Source: Riptortus pedestris
Taxonomy: Eukaryota > Arthropoda > Insecta > Hemiptera > Alydidae
Direction: 5' to 3'
Length of the DNA: 64,000 bases
Assembly (NCBI GenBank): GCA_019009955.1
Contig: CM032230.1
Coordinates: forward strand, 32,088,001 to 32,152,000
Shown here: positions 1 through 13,760 of the stretch, one piece after another
Layout of the letters: each line of letters opens with the position of its first letter
Position numbering within the stretch: the stretch's first letter is position 1
Program-made: the position numbers and the translations under genes
The notes under the pieces: generated by a model
Told to the model about the DNA's origin: nothing
Seen by the model: the letters and a program-made list of their open reading frames with translations, nothing else
Databases searched by the model: none

Positions 1-167
1 TAAACCCACAGTGGCAAGACTGATCCCATCTGGGCAAATAGGAATTTCTTTAGTGAAGAACTCATTAAATAAAATCCGTAGTCCCATCCTGACTAGAAAA
101 GAGTGGTAACTGGTAAATAACCTGCCCCAATAAGCCATAGTAGCAAAAAGTAGACGTTAATAAATAA
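1..167 (+). mobile_element. SINE copy cut by the window edge
   Basis: Body and tail of the same SINE: CTGGGCAAATAGGAATTTC, CATCCTGACTAGAAAAG, TAGCAAAAAGTAGACG and TTAATAAATAAA. The tRNA-like head lies mostly outside the window. Confidence 0.85.
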
Positions 168-999
168 AAAAGTATAAAACTATTGGCTCTTAAACAGTCG
201 ATATTTAGATGAACGGAAACAGGTAATATTGAGTAATTAAAACGATTTATGAAACCAAAAGTATTCGATGGCGGCTATACAGTTTGGAAATAAGTATACT
301 AAAAGCTGTAGAATACATTTTAATAAATTTAAAATAAATCGAAGCCCAAAAATGTTTTCAATTAAGGGAAAAGTAATTATTTAAATTATATAGGCACTTC
401 TTAAAAACATCTTTTCGTTTTTAATTAATATAGTTTACAACGCAAACTTTTCTTTCTAACCCAGTTTAGTTATCCATAATTACCACAAAAACTGTATTTT
501 ATGACGAAGATTTGAGCTCTTGATATTAAAAGCAAAACAGAAATTAAATTACCATATTCTAGATTTTTTTATTGACTTTAAACATATAGTATTTTAAAGT
601 ATGCAAAATTTTGGGAACGGGGAGCGTTCGCAACTAATCGGATGGATTAATTCAGGAATGGAAGTATGGTGGGAACTGAGGTATCTTATAACCGAGATCC
701 AGTATATTGTATTATCTTGATAAAATAAAGAAGCGACAGGGCTTAATGAAAATGCTGAAGTAAAAATATGCCCATTGTTAGGCTATTTATGTAGGACTGA
801 AGAAAGGGTGAGAAAAACAGAGTGAATTTCATCCAGAAGGATGGACCGCAGATTTACCTCTATAAGAAATGCTTCAAAATAGGATATATTAGAACCTCCA
901 GACGGGCCACGTAGATTGGTGGTCCGACGAATTGCGGGAGTTCACGTTACCTAGTTCCAGCACGTTCAAGTACTTTGGGAACAATAGAGTGGAATCGCA

Positions 1000-1490
1000 T
1001 CAGAAAGATATAATGGTTGCAGAACAAGATACTTCTTCACCCGGTAAAAAAAAGCCCGCTTAAAAAGTCTCAAGGAAAGAAAATTACGAGTTATATGGCA
1101 CTAATATGGACTTGCACCAAGGAAATCCATGTCTTCCTGGCCTCAGAACTAAGAGAAAAATATTTTAAGCTCTTAGAAAACAGGAGCAAGTATGCAAGAT
1201 AATATTCAATGCCGTCCTGATAAGACTTGCATAGAAAACGTGTTATATTTAGTGAGATTAAGAATGAACGGTTTCAATGGTTAGGAAATATCAGGAATAG
1301 GAGGCCCAAAGGATGCCCAGGAAAATGTCGAGGCAGAAAGGCAGGCCCAGGCAGGGGTGGATGTTCTGAGGGAGAAATGACTTGCGGAGGTTGAGGGCTC
1401 AGATTCAAAGAATTCCACCATCTGACAACATTGAATGGCTTAAGACGCAGAGGTCTAGAAAGGACTGTTCATTCAAGTACTACGTATAAA
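1000..1490 (+). pseudogene. Possible non-LTR retrotransposon C-terminal remnant
   Basis: Frameshifted plus-strand fragments read like the end of a reverse-transcriptase polyprotein: NERFQWLGNIRN, then a Gly/Arg/Pro-rich patch, then RRLRAQIQRIPPSDNIEWL and a short end before TAA. Stops and frame changes show it is dead. No catalytic domain is visible. Confidence 0.35.
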
Positions 1491-1591
1491 TAAAAAACGC
1501 CAACTTTCACAAAAGTTCTTATACATTATTTAAAATGTATGAATGTCTAAGCTTCAAAATATACATATTAACAGGTTTTTTTTTTGGTAAC

Positions 1592-1700
1592 TAGGTACTT
1601 ACCTGCCTTCGCACGGGAAATCATTTGAGGTTGCAAGAAGGTATTTTTTAGCAAGGCTTCAATGTATACAACTTCACTTCCCGTCTGTGCGAAGGGTCAG
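1592..1700 (+). mobile_element. Repeat family C head, diverged fragment
   Basis: ACTAGGTACTTACCTGCC, TTCGCACGGGAAATCATTTG and TTTTTTAGCAAGGCTTC align to the family C head in order. Confidence 0.6.
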
Positions 1701-2593
1701 GCAAAGGACTAATAGAATAGAAATTTAATTTTTGAAGAATAAATTAAAATAAGTCCCTAATCAATTCCCCTCCACTGTTTGACACGCAATTCGTGTGCCC
1801 ATTAAATATCATCTTTAATGTACATATTTCCCGCCAAAAATCATCCGAATATACATTGTAGAGCTTAGTTATATACATAATAGTAAATGTAAGTATAAAG
1901 CAAATACAATATTTCACAGGAAATTAATATTAATGAACATTTCTGGTTGTTACCGAAATTTAGGTAATCGGTTCGAATACACAACTTAAGGCAGGTTTTA
2001 AAAGACAGCAATGTAGAGATAAAACATATTTTTATAAACTAAATGTCGTTTACACACACACACACACATAGACAAAAGCCAAAATTAAATAAAAAAAATA
2101 ATAACATCTGAGCATTAATAATTATAATTATATTTTAATGACAAAATTACAAAGAGTAAATCAATTATGTTTGTTATATATCCCGACTGTTTTTTTTATA
2201 TTCTCTTTTAATGGGATCGTCAAAAATGTTTTATGATTCAAATAAATCCCTGAAGGTTAGCTTAATAATTAAAAGGTGCTCCTGAGACCGTAGCTTGTGA
2301 GTGTCGGTCAAGGACCTCGGCGCAAAACAATAGGATGTTTCACAAGGGAGAGCCGATCCCCACAATCTGATATGTGCTATTTCGAAAATGTCTAATGAAG
2401 GAAATATTGGGTTTTTAATGTGCACGTTTCGTCGACTGACTAATTAAAGACTGGGCTTCATCAGCCAGATCCGACTGTTCGCAGAGGAAGTAAGTTTTTT
2501 TTTCTTTCTTTTATTCCGTTATTAATTCAAACAGTGGGAAATGACAAGACTATCATCAATTTGTTTTGTGTACAAGCGCCCCAATATGTACAC

Positions 2594-2618
2594 GTATATA
2601 TATATATATATATATATA
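2594..2618. repeat. (TA)n microsatellite
   Basis: About 12 TA units. A short CA run lies at 2052-2068. Confidence 0.9.
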
Positions 2619-3398
2619 CACTTTAAATAACCGTGAACAATCACATGTTTCCTCAGCCTTGGTTTGAGTGTCAAGCGTACTTTCAAATAAGGCGTCCTTC
2701 AATAAGGGGAAGGAATTTTCCATGATATGGAAATCATTGAGAAAAGAAAAAAAAAACATTGTACCCTCCACACTTGAACTTCATGTTATAAAAGGGCGCT
2801 TATAACTCTTTCAAAAATGTTTTCAAGGAAACAAAGATTTTTATAAAACGTATATGTGTGGGTGTGGGTGTCTTTATATATATTCTCATAATTTATTTGC
2901 AGAATGTTGACATGTAAGAAAGCATACATTATATAAAGCAAAACTTACCAATAAAATGTCTCACAATCCACACATCTTATACATACCTGAAACAAGAAAA
3001 AAAATTACATTTAACTTAAACAACAATTCTGAGTATGAAAGTGTTTATTCATATAAATTACTATAGCCTTTTCAAACTAAAGTAGAACACCAGTCGACAA
3101 GGGATGTATGGCGATTCCAGACTTTTAGGGATGGTAAACTAAATAAATATAGCAATTATTCCCCCAGCGAAGGAAACCAAATTCAATAGGGCAATTAATT
3201 ACATTAGGGCGATAACTGAAATTTGTAAGTTTAAGTTTGTAAAACAGCAAAATTTATTAACGGATATAAACGATTTGGGGGACGAGAATACAAAATAAAG
3301 AATTTTCGTGTTCCTGTCGGGAATAAAAAAAATGTGAACAAGACATTTTCACTTTGAATAAAAAGGCCAATAAAATTAAGCCGAATATTAAAACAAAA

Positions 3399-3570
3399 TG
3401 GGACTGAGGTTAGCTATGTGAGTAAAGGCGCTAGTCTTAATCTCACTTGGTAAATCCCGTGAGTTCTCGATTCTCACCTGGCCAATAGGAATTTATTTAT
3501 TGACGAACACATTGAATAAAATCTCACACTGGCTAGAAAACGGCGGTAAACCCGTATAACCTCGGTAAAC
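3399..3570 (+). mobile_element. SINE copy, 3' end diverged
   Basis: Head GGGACTGAGGTTAGC, B-box-like GAGTTCTCGATTCTC, then body CTGGCTAGAAAACGGCGG. The tail is not recognisable. Confidence 0.8.
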
Positions 3571-4961
3571 GAGGGTTTAGATAACCCTTGACAATTATGA
3601 TGATATTTAAGTTATCACTAAAACTAAAACAGGAATCAATATGCTATTTCATTTAGGATTCCTTACGTAAAGGTGGTTTCATTCAAGTGCCTATTGAAAA
3701 ATGGTTATAATCGCCCACGAATAGAAGGGAGTCCTAACGAATACATTTTATGATAAATTAGACTTCGTTAGTTAGAAAGCAAGCCTGCTGGCTACCCAGA
3801 AAGAAGTTACATGGTTCCCCAAGAGATAATAAGGCAGGAAGACAGACGGACAACATCAAAGAAATCTTGATTGGACCGACAGAAAACGGGAGTCCAAAAG
3901 ACGAAGGACTTCTTCACTACGTTTCTAAGTATACAAACTTCGGTTATATGTAAGTTTTCAAAGAGAGACCTAAAGAGAGTCTTGCTCGACCTAGATTCTT
4001 CTTATACGTCAGTAGTTCACCACTCCAACCGGAAGATAGGTGGTGTTACGAGATCAAAAGAAGAGAAGGAAATACTGCCTTGATTGTGTAATGGGTTATT
4101 GGGACAGAGAGCCGCATGGAGTCCAGCTGACAGCTGAAGAAGAAGATCCAGTCCAAAGGAAGCAACAGTAATGCAGTACAATACGACCATTCACATGGGA
4201 TCGGTAGGTCCAGTTCTTCAGTGAGAACCACAGGGGTACAGTAACGGGCCCTAGGCTTTTTATATACTCTACCAGCTGGATAATATAATGTGGGCCACAT
4301 TCCAACTCTCACTTGACCAGGATGTATAATAATATACAAAGTTATATTCTGCTGATAACAATTTAGTCAATAATACTATTTCAATTATTTTAATAGCATG
4401 TGACTGGCTGGTCCGAATTTTCGAATTTAAAGAAAGAATAAAAATGTATCTTTGACTAAAACTGTTATATTACTGAAAATATTTACTAACTCTAAATTAC
4501 TAAAAGTATTTATTATATACTGTACCCCTGTGTATAATCGTTGGCATGTGAACTCTTATAATAGTTTGTTTTCAAAGAAATATATTTTTAACATAAAACT
4601 CGGAATACTACACTGGTACACTCATCCATTGCGCATTTTTCAAAATCTCAAACAATATCTAAAAGCATATTTTTTTAAGAAGCTATTTTAAATATTAAGA
4701 ACATTGAAAAGTTAAAAAATGTATTTTTTGTAATTATTAGCATTTAATATAATTGTTGTCCATTGTTACTTCCTATTAACGTCTTATACGTTCATAAAAG
4801 TATTGTATATATTGTTACTTATAAGCACACATATACATATTACAACAAATGGCCAGACCCCTTGGCAATGTTATATTATTATTATTATTATAGTACATTA
4901 TTTCAATACCTTCGAAGTTCCTGTCCATTAACAGCAACATTTTTTTTTTTGTTTTGATATT

Positions 4962-5143
4962 CATTAACGTCCACTTTGCGCTAAAATTTGCTAATTGGAG
5001 CGGGCTAAAAAAGGTGGGACGTGGGACTAAGGATCATATTCAATGAGTCCATCATTAAATAGATTGCCAAGATGAGAATTGAACCCACGACTCAAGGTTT
5101 ACCAAATGAAATTAAGACGAATGTCTTAAATCCAAAAATAAAT
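4962..5143 (-). mobile_element. SINE copy, reversed, internally deleted
   Basis: Reverse of the tail TTAACGTCCACTTTG, then GACGTGGGACTAAGGAT and AATTGAACCCACGACTC, which is the reverse B box. The body is shortened. Confidence 0.75.
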
Positions 5144-6264
5144 ATAAATTCAGACAATGCTATTCAATGTCAACAGAATTCAAATGGATTAACCAGAAGC
5201 TGACTCACGTAATTTATAATAAGGTAGACATTACAGTATGATTTACTCAGAATATCTCAATAATAAGTTAATTTTGATTTCTGTTTACAGGAGCCCTTTG
5301 GGAGAATCGGAGTAAATCATTGGGGCCCACCAAGAAGGATATTATAAAGCACATCAAACTATCAGGTAATATTAACGTTTCTATTACTTCCTAATTAAAA
5401 TGAATTGAACAAAAATCAATTATACTTCTAAAAATTATTTGTTATTACATGGAAGTACTGACTAATCTAGTTAATCATTAGTATATATATGATTCCCCTT
5501 GAGTTCACCGCTCTAATTATAAAACTTTGTAACTGCAGTATTTTTCCTGTAGAGTTATGAGGATTTATAATTAGCGTGATGAGTTATGTCACTTCGAATA
5601 ATTAACAAAATGTTACAAACGATGTAATACATAACAAGCCGAAAGGTTATTTTTATATGGAGCCTTTGAGTCCCAAAAGAAGCTTAAGAATACATATTAA
5701 ACAGACAAACAAATACGGCACTTTTCACGCATTTAGCGACGTCACAATGCATCAAAACAGGATAACTGACTTCAGCGACACATTTTAATCTCGTTTTCTT
5801 TCTGTCTAAGTACTCTACGTTAAAGAAACTCGAAACTCAGTATGGGAAGTTAAATAAAACAGTAGCATAAGGATTTACTAATGGGCGAAAGTAAAACAAA
5901 AAAAACGTATAACTCAATTAGTAGTCTAGTTAGAGAAACATGTATGTGTGAATGAATAACAATTGTTGTAAATTACATTATCAACAAGATCAGTCTTGAA
6001 ACATGTTTCGGCCAAAGAAATAACAGCGGAGGTAGAGCATAGAATGTTCGTTAATTACGGCACATGTAGAATTATCCATTACGAGTCATACTAAACGTAA
6101 ACGCTTGGTAATTAAGCTACGAATAAAGCTTATCAAGATAAATTGGGGTGGGGGTTATTAAAGATTGAAACCAAAAATATATAAACATTTTGGTAAATAT
6201 TGGAAGTAGAGAGAAAAAAATTAATAAATCAGCAATTGTAGAATATTCATTTTTTAAGATGAGG

Positions 6265-6555
6265 TCGTATAACATTTTTCGACCCGATACATGTTAACGC
6301 AGATATTTTGATTTTTTTTGTTTTACACGCCCTAATCCACCACTCCACCTGGATGATTTCATCCGTTAACGAACTTCACCTAACTATAGTTTCGCTCAAA
6401 ATGATTAAAAACAAAGTTCGGAAACCACTAAAGGAATATTATGACCATCAGGGAATTAACAGACAAATAAATATAAATTTGAACGGAGCTGATTATCAAC
6501 AACTACAAAGTACAACCTCAATAGCTGATTTCCTTCTAGGGAAACCTGTTAAAAC
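6265..6555 (+). mobile_element. Repeat family A partial copy
   Basis: Contains CATTTTTCGACCCGATACAT, TCCGTTAACGAACTTCACC, AATTAACAGAC, AATTTGAACGGAGC, and the end CCTCAATAGCTGATTTCC followed by TTCTAGGGAAA. The open frame of 116 codons here is repeat sequence, not a gene. Confidence 0.7.
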
Positions 6556-7299
6556 AACTAAAATTAGAACTCCCCCCCCCTCTGTGGGAGCCAAAAGTGA
6601 ATCTTCCCCGACAGGAACTATTCAGCCATTTCCTTCCTCACACGAGAATGCCAGCTGAATAATCTGAGGATCTGCAAAACCACAACGTTATTTTACGGAT
6701 CCATAGCAGAGAACTGAATGCGTAAATCCGGCTTTGAGAGCGAGAAAGTTTCTTATCACGTTGTACAATTGCAAAAGACTGGAAAAGTGAAAATCCCTTT
6801 GTATACAAGCTCGCTTCTTGCGCACTCTATTGTATTTGACTGAAAAGGCCCAAACAGATGAAATAGTACAATCTGATACTTCTCCTTATTGTCCGGCCTC
6901 TTCCTCCAAAATAAATGAATAAGAAATGACCACCTAAAGTTGCCTAATGTTTACTTTTGTACTTTATTTTGTAATAGTCATACTAAATAAGAAACAGAAT
7001 GACAAAAAAAACCCACACAAAAGTATGAAAACTATTTAATAAAATATATTAACAAACTCTGAGTTGGTATTCTGGCGGGTGGAAGTGACTTCTAATGTAG
7101 GTAGGATGAAAAAATGTAGGCTACGCTTCCACTATAATAATTTAATAACACGGCAAAGCGCTTTCGATGCTGTGCATCATCGTCAGTGCCCGAAGGTTTT
7201 CGATGTTGACCTGTCGGCTCTTGGAGCTAGACTCACAAACAACTTAACAAACTGTCATCGAGTTATTCCGCGAGAGCAGTAGTTACCCGATCATAGGAG

Positions 7300-7420
7300 G
7301 AATAAGATTCAGTCTATCACTAAATTAATTCACATATCCAAACAGCAATCGAACCCACGACTCCCAAGCGTATTTAGCTTGGGGTTATCCAAAAGAGTTA
7401 AGGTCCAAATAACCCAAACA
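7300..7420 (-). mobile_element. SINE head fragment, reversed
   Basis: The reverse B box CAATCGAACCCACGACTCC is preceded by CACTAAATTAATTCACATA, aligning to the SINE around 5050-5110. Diverged. Confidence 0.45.
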
Positions 7421-10400
7421 CGTTACAAGGATATAAGTTTATAAGGACTAACACCCATTTCATTTCATTGTCCAAACCCTGATATACATAAAGTTTGTCT
7501 AAATAATGTAAATAACTAATGAACCTTGGAAGTAAGAAAGTCATCCACTATTTTATGTCGAAAGAATTACGTTCTTTTATCTGATAAGTATTAATATACA
7601 TATTTCCACTGTAAATACAAAATAATTTAATCGCTGAACTATCCAACAAAAATAATAACGCCCGTCACAGCAAATTCGTTTATTCATATTTCCTACTATA
7701 TTTATCTCTTTCACTAGGTAGAATATTCAAAGTTTGTACATCTAAAAGTATAGAATTTTATGAATGAAACGTTTCAAAGGAGAAAAATATTTAACAAAAA
7801 TGTATCCTCAAATTTACCAAAAGAATAGGGAAATGGAGAAGTAAAAAGTGAACTGCTTTTTTTTGCGTGAGTGTGTGTGAGTGTACGATGCGCCTGCGCT
7901 CTCACGAAAAATAATAATATGGTTCAATGACAGACTGCTGTTGGATGATCAGCCCAAATACGGAGAATCAGAAGAATCATCTTTGGAGCTGATGATGCTC
8001 ATTTTGAGCGCAAGTACTATCTATCCAATAAAGGAATTATTACTAGCAGTTGGAATCTGTGGTCATGGAATTCAGTTCCGCTACTACTGCTCAAATCATA
8101 TTTCAGGACATTATTTTGTCGGCTCCTATATGAGATACACGAACCATAAAAGCATAATATGTCTGGCAAAACTTCCGAGAGACCAAAACAGTTCGAGTGA
8201 CATTCCTCAGTTAGCCACACATGAATAAGTTAACGACTATAATTTTCCACCGTCCTAGCTGAATTCGCAAAGACTCAGTGATAAATTCGACAATGAATAA
8301 ATTCTATGATACAATATAGAATCCCTAAGGTACGACAGAAATTCCAGCAGGGCTGGCACACATTTCCCCCTCTCCCATAGGACCACTAGACAAATTAATA
8401 TGGTAAATAACGAGAAAGGGAAGGGCTTATATGAAGAGAGTTGAAGGTTGAAGGTAGTGGTTAAATTGGCATGACGGCCGGCACAAGAAAGCATTGAAAG
8501 TGGGTGAGTGAAGTGCTGGGTGCCAGCATTATTAGTGCATTACTCCAGTAATTAGGCAGGAGGTGCTGTACTGGAGGGGGATCGACTCATCCACTGACTC
8601 CAGTCCAGTACTAACCATGGAGCCTCCACACTGGACTGCTCATTTCAAGGTACTAATCCAGTATCACTTAGATCATATAGTAGCTCGAAATATCTATCCA
8701 ACATTTTTCTGTCGTGTCAACCTTTGACTCAATACCGCAAGGGATGACAGACATTAAAAGCAATAAGTCGTAGATCAAGTCGGTGGTTTCACAAAATTCA
8801 TAAAATTCAAAATCGTTATCCATTCAATAGCCAAGCATTGAATTAATCAATATTAATTATTTACGTACTCCCAAATTAGAGCATCAACATTCTTTAATCA
8901 AATACATAGCAATACATTCACTAATGCACATACGCACTTGCACACAGAAAGAAAGCAGGCAGACATAGCTCAATCGTAAAATGTATAATTATAATAATAG
9001 TAAGAAAAATATTAACATATTAAACATATTGCACATTTGAGGTGGTTGATGCCAAAAATAATGAGAATGGTACAACGAAGTGTGCACAGTCCAGTTATAC
9101 GGCCAGTTCACCCATTCTGTTATTGCAACAGAGGTATACTATCACAAATAAAATTTCATATAAAGTCTCAAATTGACTCATCTTTAAATCAAAAGCTCTT
9201 AAGAAACGAAAGAAAACAAATTTCCTTCATGTATTGGCGTTTTTCGAATGGCATCTATTGGTTAATGACCAAACACTTTGTCCCAAACATTCGAACGAGT
9301 CAATTCAATTTTTTTTCTCAATCACAACAAAATTTCCATTCAAATGTTGGACTCCAGGTTTCAAATTTCTAAGGTTAGACAAACTGATATCCATAAGGTA
9401 TTAAATTGTAACAAATCCCAGAAGAACAGAAATTACAATTGCGCAACAAAAATAATGGCTAATTCATCACCTCAACCATTCTAAGAGAAATGATATATAT
9501 ATTAACAACATATAAAGAGAGCGCTAAAGAAGTTAATTCGGGTTCTTTTATCAATCTGTAACTGTTCTTATCTTTTCCTAAATCTTATCAAAAACAAATA
9601 ATATTTGTAAAAACAGACTTCTTTATCATCATTGAAATAATTGTATTTAAGTAATTAAATTTAAAAAAAAAAACATTCATCTAAAGGTTTCCAGAATAGA
9701 TATAATATAGAAATTTAGAAAGCATATCAAGTATTTCATAGATAATTTGAAGAAAGTTTTTTTTTTTTTTCTGGAGGAAATAATGCGTATAATGTCTACC
9801 AAATTAAACGACCTCAACTTAAGCAAGACGGTGGACTTAACAAGAAATACCAGGAATAGGAAGAGTCCACTTCATCCAACTTAAATTGGTAGAAATCTGA
9901 TCGGCTTCCGTCCGATACCAAAGTTCTTAAGAGAAGGATATTGACAGCTTCATTGGGATAATACGAATGAACTCAGTAACGGAACCGTCATGGATTTTTA
10001 TAGTAAAAGAGTTAACTGGAACAAGATACCTCACTGAGTGGAGGATATGGGGATTAAGTAGTTGTTGTTTCTAACATCTTGAAACTCATCGCTGTACATT
10101 TGGGAAGAGGAAGGGTACGCCTGTAACAGATTTAAGTTAAAGCGAAAATAGGATTTTTTTCCAAAATGGGTATTTAAATTCAACCGATAAAAACACAAAT
10201 TAAAAAAATATGTTATCATAACAGTAATATGTTAATATAAAATAAGAATGTATTTACTTAACTCGGTTGGAAATACGAAAATAGCACTTGCAAAGTGAAT
10301 AATGCTAAATTGGATACACTACATGGCACGCGTAAAAACATAAGCATTTTTTTAATATTTCCTTCGGCATATAACGAAGCAGTCGACAATATCACTCAGA

Positions 10401-11463
10401 ACGGGAAATATACAGGAAAACCACTCATGGTTCACGAGGTCTATTGAAGATAGTACTTATACAAACAGCTCAAAGTGTATATATAATGCATGAAACGAAT
10501 AAAATATTTTATAGCGTAGAAATATGTATTTACCGTTCACCCATAAACGAAACGAGCAAAGACGAATAAATAAGAAAGAAAACAACTCTGAACACTTATT
10601 ATCGCGCAGGCGATAAACTAAGCATATTACAAATGTCCATTTATATAGTAGACACCCAAGATAGATTTATAGGATCAACATCAGATTATTCAATGTAATA
10701 TTCTCTTATTTTACATTTAATTACTTTTTAAACCAAAAGTGATGACTATAAGAAATAATCCCAAATATTTCTTAAATGGTTTAATAAATAAGAACACCTA
10801 TTTTACAAATGGCGCCTAAAACCCCATATTTAATAGTAAAAACTTTGTAAATGGAAAAAGGAATGATAAAATTTTAAAAAATCCTTAATTAATAACTTCT
10901 GAAGATCACAGTTGTTAATGATTTTTCTAACCTAAGAGAATTGTATCTACATGAAGAGGAGGTTGCAAGCCCATATGTCCAGACGAAGGCGGAGTGCAGG
11001 GTTGTAAAAAGGCAGTATTCTCTCTCACGGTCGGCCGTAAAATATCAGCCATTCATAACACAACAAAAGAAATAATGGCGGGGGTGCATGCTAAGAAAAA
11101 ACTATGTCTGAAAATGCCTTCTTGAAGTACAAGGTCATGCTTGAAGTCTATCTACAGTAATTAAGTACATTTATTCCTAAGATCTCCATAAAACATAGTT
11201 TCTATTAATCGACCACTGGGTGCATTCTGTAGTATTTCAAGCAACTGGAAATGTTAATTATTGGTTATGATTAATCTTATTTTCATATTATCAAAAAGGC
11301 ATCGGTTGAAAAATTAATTCCGTTTAATAATGATAGCTATTGTCATCAGTAAATTTAAAAAAGCGCAAATGTTTTATAATCTATGCCGAAGTAGTGGAAA
11401 AATGTATGCCATTTGTGTGCCTTGTCTGGTTTTGATAACAGCTTAGTGATCCCAAATATACAT

Positions 11464-11525
11464 TATTTATTTATTTTTATTTATTTATACAGGAGCACCC
11501 GCATCTTGGCGATTTGGCTCAAAGT
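11464..11525 (-). mobile_element. 3' end of another non-LTR element
   Basis: On the minus strand, GATGCGGGTGCTCCTGTATA is followed by (TAAA)-type repeats. Only the terminal 60 bases are recognisable. Confidence 0.45.
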
Positions 11526-11749
11526 TTCATAATGTAAAATGAAAACAAAATTAATAGAAAAATAACAAAAACTGAAATAACAAATAAAAAATTAAATACA
11601 ACAAATAACCATTAAATACTAGTAATAAAGACAATTAATAAACATAAGACATAAACAAACATAAATAAACACTAGACTAGTAATAAGGGCAATAATTTAA
11701 ATTGGTTTAAATAAAAAAATTATGTTATTCCTATATACTAGTACATTTA

Positions 11750-12185
11750 TATTATTATTTTTTTTATTTTATTTATTTAGTTTTGTACTGCATAGCGATG
11801 GTGATTTGCATTATTAGGATGATATATTTACTCCTTCATGTGCTTACCTTTTTTTTACTTTTATATTATGGAAAGTATTTCTATAATATCTGATTCTTTC
11901 TCATATTCGTGCTTTCTCCAAAGAATATAATAAAAGTTAACCCTTTTAAATTTTTTTAGGCCTGCTGTAGACCTATTCTATTTTGTATTATATGTTTTTG
12001 TAAATTTTGATGTGTTTTAGATATGTTAACATTTGTGGAATATATTGGCTGCTGTCAGTTAATATTTCTGTCATATCGTTGGGTATGTGAAGATTTTCTC
12101 GTTGGATGCAGTCTGTCATTATGTGTTTTATCGTAAGGTGTTTGTTGCAGTCTTTGCATATAGGGTTATCAGTCCTTGTCATTAA
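11750..12185 (-). pseudogene. 5'-truncated non-LTR retrotransposon end
   Basis: Minus-strand frame 12182-11988 encodes CKDCNKHLTIKHIMTDC, the Cys-Cys-His-Cys motif typical after the RNase H region of I/Outcast-like non-LTR elements, then QMLTYLKHIKIYKNI and stop. A roughly 200-base 3' region ends in an AAATAAATAAAAT-type tail near 11755. It is cut off upstream near 12185, as expected for 5' truncation. Confidence 0.7.
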
Positions 12186-13425
12186 GTATCTAAATATTTA
12201 AACTTAGGGTTACAGGCAATTTAAAGAACATTACAATTAGATGGAACTAAGAATTTATGGTTAGAGTTTAGCAATTTCATCCGACGGATATCCAAATATG
12301 GAGCATTCTATTTGAAATCAATAAGTATCAACATTTCTTCAATACTGTTTGAGGTGAACTTTCAATGTCAACTAAATTTAAAATCCTCTGAACAAGAAAC
12401 TTAAAATAGCTAACTCCAATTGAAAAAAAAAAAAACTGCTTAAGTCTGTTGCTAGAGCATCTCGATTTCCTCTAACTACACAGAATAGATTTATCATGGT
12501 ATAGCAATAACGAGTAATGTTCAAACAAACAATTACATTTCAGACAACAAGAATTCTCTATTGCCTTAAAATCCTAAGAGATGTTGTCATTTGAATGTTA
12601 AAAAAACAATCGCTAGGGTTCGAAACGAACGATATTAGAACAATTATTCAAATAAATATACATATTATAACTCTAAAAAAAGTTAAAGTAAAGCTTCTAC
12701 TACAAGAGTATATCCATACCACAAGTTAAGTGAGATATATGGTTAACATTTCACTCATCATTGTAGTAATCATTTATGACATAGATGAAACTCATTCTAG
12801 TTGCTCCTACCGAGAACTGAACTATACAAGCAGCAGATGCCGATTCACTTGCCAACCTCAAATAAAAATGAAGCTGTTCACTACAGCACGTTCTATAAAA
12901 GTCAACGATATATGTATGCCTCCGATAATTACCACATATATAATCTCTCGAAACATTTACATATTTTTCTGATAATAGCTAATACACAATGAACCGAGTC
13001 ACTTAGTAAGTCTACAAAAGATTATCAGAAGTTACTATAACCAACCACATACGAAACGACTGACTTACAGCTGAAGAGGATATCTTAAATGCGGCAATGA
13101 TAATTCCTCAAGGTCTTACAATACCAAACTTTCCCTGTGATGAAAAAGACCGTACGTGTCGAGCAAAAGTGGAAAAATCACTTCTTTTTCATAAGTCCGG
13201 TTTATAAAGGCATTTTCAATGGCTCATTTTCAATTACACTTGTAACATGAAACGCACACTGACTACGCACAAAAAGCGAACTCAACAAACCTTGTACAAG
13301 GAGAAAATTCTACGAGACGAAGCGACTACATTCAACTCTGACAGGTGTATGATGTACACATATATATATATATACACTCTCACGTGCATACATACATAAA
13401 TAGTTTGAAAGTTGGCGGGGCCCAA

Positions 13426-13760
13426 AATAAAGTCCGTCTTGCATGAGCTATTTGAACTAAGCAGATTTCCCACGTGGAGGCATGGCTATATTCTATTTTA
13501 CAAAGTAAAAATTCGACGAATAGATGTGGGGATATAACGAAGGCTGAAAATAAGAAAGTGTGAATAATTTGCTTAATATTGAGTTATAAAACAATGCATA
13601 GAACTACAATTACAGAGCATTTATAGTTTAACAAGATTGTTATCGATATCATTTTTTGATCCGACTCATAATAACAGAGATATTTTGAAACTTCGAATCC
13701 CACACTCTCTAAGACCCCCTCTTCTCAAATGCGGTTTGATCTATAGCTCCTTATCAAGAG
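13426..13760 (+). mobile_element. Repeat family A, decayed copy
   Basis: Starts AAATAAAGTCCGTCTTGCA and AACTAAGCAGATTTCCCACG. The later part has TTTTTTGATCCGACTCATAA and GATATTTTGAAACTTCGAA. Truncated on the right. Confidence 0.65.

Larger units (their letters stand above)
168..3398. other. No gene seen
   Basis: AT-rich apart from the retrotransposon remnant, the family C fragment and the microsatellites listed. Short open frames look like chance. Confidence 0.6.
3571..11463. other. No gene seen; scattered repeat copies
   Basis: Outside the listed SINE and family A copies I see only AT-rich sequence. Frames at 7881-8228 (115 codons) and 9037-9372 (111 codons) have no recognisable motif, splice context or initiation context. 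A GC-richer patch with repeated CCAGT/ACTGG motifs lies at 8500-8660. Confidence 0.5.

Noticed and set aside
6308..6658. 116-codon plus-strand open frame
   Set aside because: Most of it is a family A repeat copy.
7881..8228. 115-codon plus-strand frame
   Set aside because: The listed start is not ATG, no domain is recognised, and no splice or promoter context supports it. It could still be an old element fragment.
9037..9372. 111-codon plus-strand frame
   Set aside because: Unremarkable composition, no known motif, overlapping frames; treated as chance.
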